This document shows positions 35,301 to 47,300 of a stretch of DNA of 54,731 bases, piece after piece. Source of the DNA: Branchiostoma floridae (Eukaryota; Chordata; Leptocardii; Amphioxiformes; Branchiostomatidae); the NCBI RefSeq assembly GCF_000003815.2, contig NW_023365732.1, positions 8,362-63,092 on the forward strand, given 5' to 3'. Below the pieces are notes generated by a model. That model was not told the DNA's origin. It was given only the letters and a program-made list of their open reading frames with translations, and made no database searches. Positions within the stretch are counted from its first letter, which is position 1, and each line of letters starts with the position of its first letter. The translations under genes and the position numbers were made by a program.

Positions 35301-38300
35301 AGGAACAAAGACGTTCAACCTTGAATTTTATCCTTGTTTTAGATCTGCAGGGAGGCAATTAAAACATTGGCATCTGAAACGGTTTGGGCCCAGACGCCGC
35401 AACGTGTACAAAAGATCTCTGAGTTATCATCGTTTGTCATTAGGTCCTGTCCGGGCCTTCCTCAGGAGGATAAGGTATTTTGACAAAGCTGAACTGGTCA
35501 GCTCCTCATCTACAAAGCCTACAACTACTACATGACTACTCGTGCTTGCAGCTGTGCAGAAAACGATTTTTTTCTCTTCTTCTGGTCTATGTGTTTGTAC
35601 TTATCTTGTTTTGCAATGGCATTATTGAACTTACAGTAATTGTGTGCAAGCTTATTTCAATGTTTACATCTGCAGCATGGAGATTTGGCACATCATCTAG
35701 ATGGACGTCATAATGATTTTTGGATGCTTGAATATGTTGAACATTCAATATTTCATTTTCAAAGGATTCTTCGTACCTTATTTTTGATCACAAATGCATT
35801 TGATTCTGTTTTGCATCAGTAAAACTTTGCATAACATGTTTGCATGTCTAGATGCTGGTTTAGCAACAAAAGTGTTGATTTCAAATCCTTCGTTTAAACA
35901 GAAAACCTTGGTAACAATTATGATACATGTATGCTTCCATGTAGGACATGGCCGTGGGAGTTCTGAATTCCATCACCAGCAAACTGGACAAACTGGACAT
36001 GTCTGACCCGTCCATTGTCCAGTCTGTGGGAGGATGTAAGTACCATGTCAAATTACGAAATACTTCTTGCAATGTCCTTTCTTATTTATATGTTATTTAT
36101 TTATTCATCCAGAAATCTGTTGTACTGCAGTTCTGGTTGGGTCCGTTGAGTCTATTTGTTCATTACTTTGGTACGTAACATTTGCTTCTGTTCTACTGAA
36201 GCTCTGTTGGAGTCCATTGGTTCTCTGCTGGAGGAACCAGAGAGAGATGCGAAAGACGTTAATGGGAAGATCGCATCTGATCTAGAGGAAGACCAGAGTC
36301 TCTCTCCAGAGATGCGCCTTGCAAAGGCAAAAGAAAAGGAGCAGAAGAACCAAGCTCAGGTTAGTACCTTTATACTTTGAAAAATACTTGACTTCACACG
36401 ACATTCCACCGTAAGTTACTTGACTTTCCTTGTCGAGATAATCCGGCTGCACTATATGTGCATAGGCTTTGCATATCTTGTCTTAAAAGAGAACATTTTG
36501 ATTTGTCGTGGTTGCTTAGTGTACCTCCAATAAAAAAAACTATTTTCTTCAGTTGTTGAGAAAATAACTGAATCATCTGATACCCCACGGGTTACTTACA
36601 GAGAGAAAGGCTTGTCCAGGAAAGCCACCGGGTTATGGATGGTCTGTTCAATGCCATCTTCGGCACCATGAGGCCAGGAGCGCCACTGATTACCATCGAG
36701 AGGGGCGGTGTTTCTCTAAGCGCGCAGAGGGTTCGTGGCGACCAGTTTGGAGGCCAGTTGGTGCATATCGGGAATGGCAGCTTCCATATTCCGTCTAAAG
36801 TAGCGCTGTTCGGCGACTATACACCGCACAGCGTCAATATAAAGGTACGTGCCATGCTATTTCCCATTTATCAATGACCCCTGGCTTTTATACCTTTGTG
36901 ATGATATCAATATTGAGACCTCATTTTGCCTGTCTTTCTTTTATATTATTTGTACACTAGATTTATGATTTATTGTTTGTTTACTTTATTAGGTATTTTT
37001 CATTAAAACTTTCGGGAAAGGAGTTTTCCGGTTACAAGTTGCCCTTCAACTTAACAGCATGTGTAACGTGGTTGAGTTGTTACAGTACACGAAACCGTAA
37101 ATGGCAGAATAAGTCTGGATACTTGTAACAAAAACTTATTAAAGGTTTCATTTGTTATATTTCAGTTGATGCAGTTCCAACAGAACCCATACACCTGGGG
37201 GCGCAGGGAGTACCAGGTACGTTCGCCTGTCATTGAACTGTCACTCCAACAGAACAACATCCCCGTGGCCATCAACAACCTGACTGAAGACTTCAACATC
37301 ACCATTCCGGGAGGCCCCAGAGACAAGCCGGCTCGGACAAGCGTCGCCTTCCCTACCCCAGGAAACGGGAGCTCAAGCTACCATTTGCTGAACCTCAACA
37401 ACACCGCAGAAGGATTCCTGGTCACAATCACCCCGCTGAACACAAGCGTGGTGTACGGCGTGTGGGGCAGGTACGGCGGCCGCCCGGATGATCAAAACTA
37501 CAACCTGTCCATGGAGACGTACGTTCTACCCGAGGAGTGTGCCTTGGTGAAAACTCTGAGTGGCGATGAAGAGACAGATAGGACAGAGGCAACAATGTTC
37601 ATCAAAGGAGAGGATGATCCTGTGGATTACTACATCAAGGTCTCCGTTCTTGGTGAGTATCTTTCATGTTGTTCGATGCTACAAGCACAAGTGTTTGACA
37701 GAACTAAAAAGGTGACCGTGTGTGCTAGATGATGTGGGGCAGTCTTGCCAATGATGATTTTACTAAACTATTTTAGTGACACTTGTTCTTTTATTGTAAA
37801 GGAAAATAATAGATGATTGAAAATGTTTCAGGAGATTTGGCATGTTACATTGTGAAGTCACGCAGTAGGTTTGCCTTATTTTGATGGACAACTGTGCTTT
37901 GTCAAGGTGTTGACCAGCAGAGTCTTTGGTGATTTTCAAGTAGCCTTTTTTAATACACTTCTCAGATCTGTTTAAAATTTGTTTCAGGACCGTTGGCCGA
38001 GTGTGATATTGAGAAAAAAGCTGACATGAAGGAATCACATACCAATGACGTCTACGCCTACCGAATCCAGTGGGTCCGTTTGAGCTGCGTCTACTGGAAC
38101 GAGACCCAGGACGACTGGAGGACTGACGGCTGCACGGTGAGTACACTTCTCGTCGGTTTTAGACCTTCACTTTAGCAGTCACGTTGATTGTCACACCTGT
38201 GCTAGATACTGTAAATGCATTTAAGTTCGCGGGGATTTAATTTCGCGGTAGCGGGGAAAGGGACTTTTCGCGGTGGTTTTAAATTCGCGGTAATACCATA

Positions 38301-41300
38301 GACTGCAGTCTAATACCATAATAGACAAAAATGTTCGCGGCGGTACTTCACCATGCACGAAAGAAAAAGTAGGGTAGTTCACCTGTAGAATGTTCTTGAC
38401 TTGGTAATGTAGAAATCAATTGATTTTTGTCTCATATTGTTCATAGCCTGTACTAACTTTAAATGTCAACATGACATGTAAACATGGCTGCCTTTTTAAT
38501 CACTGTACCAAGTACGGTATTTGTGATTGATATTAGGATATGCCAATAAGAGTAATTCAAGACATCTATGTTGGATAGATACACGTACATTTATTATGAT
38601 TTCTGTGCCTAATCTGATCATTGATGCATGTTAGACCAGATAGTTTAGACCAGAGAGACAACTGTGTTCAGGCCATTCATTGTGATATTAGGCCGGGGGA
38701 CTGAACGTTTGACTCCCCTTCTCTCAGAACATTAATGAATAACTAGAAAGGCCGACATTTGCTTAGGAGCAAATACAGCATATTGCAATCCATCTTCATA
38801 TGCATGCCAATCCCAAATTTAACAATTTTTGATTGATGTACACCATAGGTGTGAATAGAGCCCTGTGGCTACATAACATACGCACCTTCATACCAAATTT
38901 CAGACCATTTGGTTTTCATACATAGGTACAGGAGCCAAAAGTTAACATTTTAGTCCGTAAATGGCAAAAAATCCAAAAATTCAACAATTTAAAGTATTGT
39001 ATGCCCAAAGTGAAAATGAAGTACTGTGGGCACTTGCCAGACACACTTTCATGCCGAATTCCAGGTCATTAGGTTTTCATACAAGGGTATAGGAGCCAAA
39101 AGTTTACATTTTTTGTCAAAAATAGCCGAAAAACCCAAAATACCTCATTTTTAAAGTGATCTATAAAGAAAGTGTTGATTGGACCCTGTGTTCATATGTC
39201 CAATGCACCTATGTACCAAATTTCAGGTCATTAGGTTTTCATATAAGGGCATAGGAGCCAAAAATATACATTTTTAGTCAAAAATGGCCAAAAACCCCAA
39301 AATAACTCATTTTTAAAGTGATCTATGAAGAAAGTGTTGATAAAGCCCTGTGCTCATATATCCAATGCACCTATATACCAAATTTCAGTTCATTTAGCCT
39401 TCATACAAGGGCACAGGAGCCATAAATATACATTTTTAGTCAAAAATGGCCAAAACCCCTAAAATAACTCATTTTTAAAGTGATCTATGAAGAAAGTGTT
39501 AATGGTTTTCTGTGCTCATATGTCCAATGCACCTCTGTACCAAATTTCAGGTTATTAGCTTGTAATACTAGGGCACAGGGGCCCAAAATATACATATTTT
39601 GTCTAAAAATGACCAAAAACCCTAAATATCATAAATTCTAAGGCCTCTATCAAGAAAGTGAAAAAAACACCTGGGGGTATTTGCTATCCCTACCACCTTG
39701 CCAAATTTCAGCTCATTTGACCCAAAAATGAAAAAGTTGAATCCATTTGAAGAATTTGACAGGAGAAGAAGAGACCAAGGAAAAACTAGAAAGGCCGACA
39801 TTTGCTTAGGAGCAAATACAGCATATTGCAATCCATCTTCATCCTGGAAAAAATCCCCAAATTCAACAATTTGAAGTAACGTTTGCTCAAAGGGAAAATG
39901 AAATACTGTGGGCACTTGTTCCACACACCTTCATGCCGAATTTTAGGTAATTTGGTTTCAATACAAAGGCATAGAAGCCAAGAATATACATTTTTAGACA
40001 AAAATGACTGAAAACCCCAAAATAACTAATTTTTGAAGTGATCTATGAAGAAAGTGTCAATGGGACCCTGTGAGCATATGTTCAATGCACCTCTGTACCA
40101 AATTTCAGGTCACTTGGTTTCTATACAAGGGCATAGGAGCATAAAATATACATTTTTAGTCAAAAATGGCCAAAACCCCTAAAATAACTCATTTTTGGAG
40201 TAAACAATGAATAAAGCGTTGATGGGGTTCTGTGGTCATATGTCAAACGCACCCATGTACCAAATTTCAGGTCATTTGGTTTTAATACAAGGGCATAGGA
40301 GCCAAGAATATACATTTTTAGTCAAAAATAGCCAAAAACCCTAAAATAACTCATTTTTGAAGTAATCTATGAACAGAGTGTTGATGGTTTTCTGTGCTCA
40401 TATGTACAATGCACCTTTGTACCAAATTTTAGGTCAATAGTAATACCAGGGCACAGGGGCCCAAAATATACATATTTTGTCTAAAAATGACCAAAAACCC
40501 TAAATATCATAAATTCTAAGGCCTCTATCAAAAAAGTGAAAAAAACACCTGGGGGTATTTACTATCCCTACCTCCATGCCAAATTTCAGCTCATTTGGCC
40601 CAAAAATGCAAAAGTTGAATCAATTTGAAGATTTGACAGGAGAAGAAGAAACAAAGGAAAAGCAATATATTGCAATCCCATACTATGTATGGATTGCAAT
40701 ATATAATGATTTGTACTTCATTGCTTTCATGATGATACCGCGTCCAAATCTAGAAAATTTATGATAGCAGAATTTTTTCAGCTGCTTGTTGCTTATAATA
40801 AAAAAATGGACTGGCGAAATGTGACAACAACTTCTACATGTCTCTTTACTGCTCTCCACAGATAAGCGAGCAGTCCACCATAGCCAGAACCATCTGTCAC
40901 TGCAATCATCTGACGGCCTTTGGGCGTGACTTTGCCACACCTCCGAACACCTTCGACCTCCTGAAGTTCAGTGTTAATGATTTGAGGGATAACGGTGCCG
41001 TTGTGACAGCCATCCTCTTGGCATTCTTTCTGTACTCGTTTGCATCAGCCGTGATCTGGATTGCTGAGCGTGTACGAAAAAGGAAGGTAAGCTGGTGACA
41101 TCACGTAGCGTAACGGTAGGTTCCGTAAATAGTTTCATCAGGTCGGTACATCAATTGAACAAAGTCTTCTTCGTTTCACAACCTTCATTTAGTTCTTCAG
41201 CAAACGTTTCGTCAGTACAACATGAAAGAAATATTATTGGTGCGATATGAACTAGACTGTCATTTTGTACTGTAAAGGTGTTGATACACCTGTTTTGTCC

Positions 41301-44300
41301 TCCCTTCCACTTGTTTTTGCATGTGGTAAATTGAAATAAAGAAATAAAGAAAGAAATAAAGGCGACAGATAGTCGCCGAAACGTTTACGGAATTAAAAGA
41401 AGGTTGTGAAACGAAGAAGATTTTGATCGGGGTAAAATTAGGTTGTTCCTCAAAGCCCAGAGGTCCTGAGTTCAAGTCCCTTGATTTGCTCCGACGTTGT
41501 GCCCCTGAGAAACGCGCTTGACATGAATTTCCTTAATCCACTCAGATGAAAAAAAAATGAGTGGCGTCCCTTTGAAAGGACGTTGAATGGAGACACCGTG
41601 TTTGAGGACAGCCATACCTCAATCATGTTAAAGAACCCGCCACATAAAAAAGAGGGGTTCATCCCAGAGGGGTTCGCCCCAATAAATCTGTCCAGATATA
41701 CATCTTGTAATGTTCCGTACAAACCTGGTGTGTTTCACATCCCTGCAGACAGTTTCTGCCCCCTGTTGTAAAAACTCAATACAATCTACGTCGCAATGTG
41801 GAAATGAAAACGCCATATAGTAAAACAAGTCGACACAAGATGTCGTTTGTACCGCGGACACTAGCCCAAAAAGCTTTATCTAAATGTTGATGTAAATATG
41901 TTTTAAGATTTTATATTGATATCTCGCTTCTTTCTCAAATTGTCAATATGTATAACGCTGGTGACTGAAGTGCTATTTTGTGTTATGATATGTTGTGTAA
42001 AATCAATGCAATTCAGCCCCTATGGGGGCTGCAAAGTTGATTGTAATAAAGTTTCAAGTAAGTTTCAAGTGTTACGCCATGAGGCTGTTGGTGTCACCCT
42101 TCAATCAGATCAGGCCAATAGAAGAGACGAATTGTAATGACTGTTTGTAGTCATTACTTTTCTGCTCTGCTGATTAGTTTATTCAACTGGAAATTGTAGT
42201 GCTTTTTTTTCTTCAGCATTAATGTTTTCATTTAGATATCTTTCATTTCCATTTAACCCAATTTTGCTCTGTTCAAAGACACATGGACCATTTCTGGACA
42301 CTAAAGTAGCGTTCACTGTAGCAGCATCTCTTCTCCCTGACATTATTTAACAATAATAGATAAACGTATTCAATTATCTATTCATTGGTTTGACTGTGAA
42401 AGACAAACAGCCAGGGCTACCCTATTAGGCAATGACTATCGCAAAACGCTAGATATGCGGACAATGACAGGAGGTGTCACTGAACGAAGAAGCTTTTGTT
42501 ATGAACTTGTTTAACTAGTATGCATATTTGCAACATGCCTGCAGTATCAATAATGTGTTCAGCTTCAGCATTACTATAATATGTATCNNNNNNNNNNNNN
42601 NNNNNNNNNNNNNNNNNNNNNNNNNNNNNNNNNNNNNNNNNNNNNNNNNNNNNNNNNNNNNNNNNNNNNNNNNNNNNNNNNNNNNNNNNNNNNTCGAGTA
42701 TAAACATGTATGTGCTCATATACACACGTTCACTCATTGTTACAGTTACATCACACTGTAAGGTTGGACGACAATCAAAATGGCCGCCTGTATCGCCTGG
42801 TCATCTGGACAGGTGCAGCTAGGCATGCTGGGACAGAGTCCACCGTTACCTTCAAGCTTTTGGGGGATGCTGCAAACTCTGATGTTAGATCTGTCGACAT
42901 TGCAGAGAAGGTTAGGACATCAGCTCAGCTCTAATATCAGGTCATCGTTCAACTTCCCTCGAAGATGTTTCTGAGCACATTTATATGGCAGGTCCTAAAA
43001 AGTGGAATGCTTGTTATTGTTTTAGGTTTTTACCCAAGACAGCCAGGTGACACTGAGCTTCAGCACAGCAGAACAGCTGGGTAACGTGGAGAAGCTGCAG
43101 CTCATGCACGACAACAGTGGGGAGGGGAGCCGTGCATCGTGGTACGTGGACAGAGCAGCGGTGGAGGATCTCACCACGGGCAAACTGTGAGTTGGTTCAG
43201 CTTACCATGGCTGTATAGATCCCTTACATCATAACCATACGAAGTGCTGTTCAATCAAGATCTGCCGTAACCCACTTCCAGTTAGTGCGAGAGGCTGAAA
43301 CTGTACATGTATAATAAAGCATATCTCTGTAGGCCACATGCCTATCTTCATCTCTGAACTTCAGGAATGAAAAAAAGGCATGTGACCTTTAATGCTGGTT
43401 CACCTTAATCCACGGGGTAACCTATATCCGTTGCTTTTAAAATAGTGTATTTAGGGATATCAAGTCGATAGTTAATCGTTTGAAATTGCAATAGTTTCAA
43501 AATCCCTAAATATGAACAAATAAACGTAAATAGGTTACCCCGCGGATAATGGTGAACCAACGTTAGACATAATTATTGTTCAACAGGTGGAATTTCAGTC
43601 TCCCACTTTTACTGACACTTACCCCTGGGATAGGGGAAATCTGTCTTGAACAACATTTCTCGTAAGTTCTACGTCAGAATCTAACATAACGTATTGGATT
43701 AGGACGTAGGAATGCTCATGAAGCGACGGTTTTCTGTTGTGAAATGTGTCTTGGTCTCTCTGTGTTGTCAGGCATATTTTGTAGTAAAATTGAATATTTT
43801 GTAGTAACATTGGATGCGATTTTTTACCTGCTTGAATGTTGTGGGAAACAAATCAACCCATTATAGTGTTCAGTAGAGTTTAGAGTGCTGTTTGCAAACC
43901 CTGTACTTAACGTTTGGAACAGAAATTTTGAATGTGGTAAAAAAACCTTGACAATTATCTAACCACCTGTTGCTATGGCAAGATATAGGGTGCATTTCTT
44001 ACAGCTAAGAGGGTGATATTTCCTTTTCCTTTCTCGTCACGACAGGTCCTATTTCTTCTGCGGTGAGTGGCTGGCAGCCGACCGCGGGGACGGGCAGGTG
44101 GTGAAGACCTTTCCTGTCGCCACTGAGCAGGACCTGCGATCCTTCGGGTTCCTGTTCCCGGCAAGTCTGCGGAGAAATCTGGAAGAGGAGCACCTCTTCT
44201 TGTCCGTCATTACCATGCCTGAAGGTAACATTGATTTTGCTTCTTTGGCTTCACTTTATCCTTTTATTGGATGACCCTAGCTAGGGAGTACATTTCACAT

Positions 44301-47300
44301 TTTTAAATTTCATTGATACAGTGTACTTGCAACTGTATTCTTTATATTGGATGGATGCCTATTGTTGGTTGTATTTAATCAAGTGTATGGCTTTCTGACT
44401 CATTAAGGCCCCTTCACATGAAAGGCACGAATTTTGCAAATATTTCATTCCGGCTAATTCGGTTTCAAAGTGAAGACCCTATTATTATTAAGACCAACTT
44501 GATTTGATTAAAATTTCGCCATTATGTTTCCTTACCAGGTAACACATTCACCCGTAACGAGAGGCTCGGCTGCTGCCTGTGTCTACTCACCTTGTCCATG
44601 CTGTCCAGCGCCATGTGGCTGAGCGATGAAAAAGTAACTCAGGTTGTGCAGGGCTTCAGTCTGGGGCCCTTCTCCTTCACCTTGAACACTGTCTACACGG
44701 GAATCATGACCAGCATCACCTACTTTCCCGTCATCATAGTCATAGTCCTGCTGTTCCAGTACAGCCGACCCAGCAACAAGGGCGACCGAAGGGTCAGAGA
44801 TGTGGAGATGGGCGACCCAGCCGAGTCACCCACACAGCAAGGGCGAGCCAAGCGCCTGCCACACTGGTGCAAGTACCTGGCCTGGGTGCTGGTGGTGCTA
44901 TCTACTGCGGGGTCAGCTGTCTTCACCGTGCTGTACAGTCTAGACTGGGGCAAGGACAAGTCCGAGGAGTGGCTGTCTGCCTACTTCATATCCTTTATGG
45001 TAGATTTGTTCCTCCTGCAACCAGCGAAGGTAGGGACTACTCTCTGACGATTTGTCTATACATAGGACATCAACTTTAAAAATATCATTACATGTGTGTT
45101 GCTTGTATATTGGCCACAGTATAACGATGCTATCACCATCTTGGGTACCTCTTGTGCACATCACAACCATATGTTCAGTAACCAGGACAGCCAATGTCTT
45201 TCTATTGCAGATATTGCTCCTCACAATCTTGACTTTATCCGTTCGCAAGTCGCAAGCCGTCAAGACGATTTTTGAAGAGAAGCGGGACCCGACTGAAGCT
45301 AGCGTGATTTGCTCTTCGCCAAAGGAGGCAGGCTTCAACAGTAAGTTTAAGCACGTCTGTTTGTTGCCAAGCCTATAGATATATTTACCATGAAGAGCTA
45401 GCCTGTGCACATGTTACCACATGTTTAAAAATTGGGTATTAGATGGAGAAAGAAAACTATTGTGTGCAGTGAGTGTGCAACAAGCGAGACACAGGTTCCA
45501 GACCCTAGTCTGTGGATTGATCTTGCTGCAGTTTGCTGGTCCAGGTTCTGGGCTTACAGTTTTCTAACAAATGCAGATCATAGTCTAACTTTTAAAATTG
45601 ACATTCATGCTTACTAAAGGCGCTGCATTTCGCCTGAAGAGGAAGATGGAGCGACTATCAATGACGTCCCTTGCCAACATCAAACAAGCAGGAATGAGGC
45701 AGCGCAGGGACAGGAGATTTGGGGACACCTTTTGGGCCATCGTGTGTTTCTGCTGTTTCCTTCTGCTCGTCCTCAGCATTGCCAACGAGCACCACAGCAC
45801 CGCAGAGGGTTTCCGTCAGACACAGGGCACAGTCAGCACCTTTCTGCAGTCTGTGGACGAGGTGAGTTCAGTAAGCTAGTTCACGCACCGGCATCACTAA
45901 GTCATCGTATTGGTCTTTCAAGCCAGGGAGGGCCATGCATGTTTTAGTAACGAGTGGGGATACAAACTTATCCACGTTTGGGATTGTTTTGTCACCGCAA
46001 AAGCGCCACCTACATCGGCTACATATAGCGGTGAGAAGCAGAACTCCATCTAGAAGCTCTGCGGAAGGTGTCTGAAAGACATCGAAACGTAAGCAATGTA
46101 AGTACCTGCTGGTTTTGTAAAAAGAATTCCCCTACCAACCTGATGAAACTATTTTCGGATGTTTTAGTCATGTTTACTACAAAATTATGCATATCATAGA
46201 ATTGCTCGTTAAAAAAAGTTTAAGTTCTTCCCGCACCAAATGGTGGCCGTTTGTGTAGCCCTGGCCAACATAGCAACTCCTACAGGAGGGTCTAGTCCAC
46301 TATTCGTGATGCGTGTATAACTACCATACTCTTTCTGACTGCTAAGCAAAGAGAGCAGCCTATATCATTTCAAAGTATTTTATATGACTCGCTCGTGATT
46401 AAAGTACCTCTGAATAAGGAAATGTCACAAATACTAAATATATAAGTATGATTTATCAATGTTTAAGGTACTTTGAAGAAGAAGAAAAACACTTTCCTCT
46501 ACGGTCAAATTCAATGATATGAAGGTATGAACAGTTGGGTTGTTAACTGTAGTTTTTAGAAGATGAGAACATGCATTTGAATGTGCGCAATATGAATGTG
46601 CTATGGGGAATCTACTGACAATTATTATCTTATCTACAATAAAATCACGCGGTTTTATTTCTCCACAGGTAAATGATGCTCTCACTTTCTGGTCCTGGCT
46701 GGAAGAGACCGCTCTGCAGAGCTTCTACCCGGAGACTTCCTACAATGGTGACAAGCCACGCTGGGAGGACCAGGTCTTCACAGCTGACAGGCAGACAGTC
46801 CTGGTCTACCCACCTAGCCTGATTCAAGCCCGAGTAAAGCCAGGTGGATGGAACAACTTTATGCCCCCCCCCCCCCCCATCTCTCTCTCACAGACATAAT
46901 GTTGCCTCATTTCCTCTTTTATTTTGATACTTTCATGCTCATTGCTCCGATGCTATCACACTGCTTACCCACACCATTATTGAGAGGATTTAAGTATAAC
47001 ACTGAGGTTTTCTGCTAGATCACATAATTGTTGTATTGTTCAATTACGTGTCTTAAAGTCTTTCTACAGCAACATCTTCTCTCCGTGGAATGCCAAACTA
47101 TGGAACACTCTCGATGACAACTGTTTGTCCCCTGTATACAATTTCCAACCTTCAAATCAGCATTATCTGCTATCCCCGGCCCCTAGCGTAGGATAGGATA
47201 GAGTGAAATGTAGGATGCTTTCAAATGGTTCGAATGGGACCTCGTACAAAGTAAGTTAGTCCTATCATAATACGTTCCACCATCCACCATCCATTAACTC

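Noticed and set aside
37763-38146. 127-codon minus-strand frame over the GPS exon
   Set aside because: It is the antisense shadow of exon 18 and its flanking intron.
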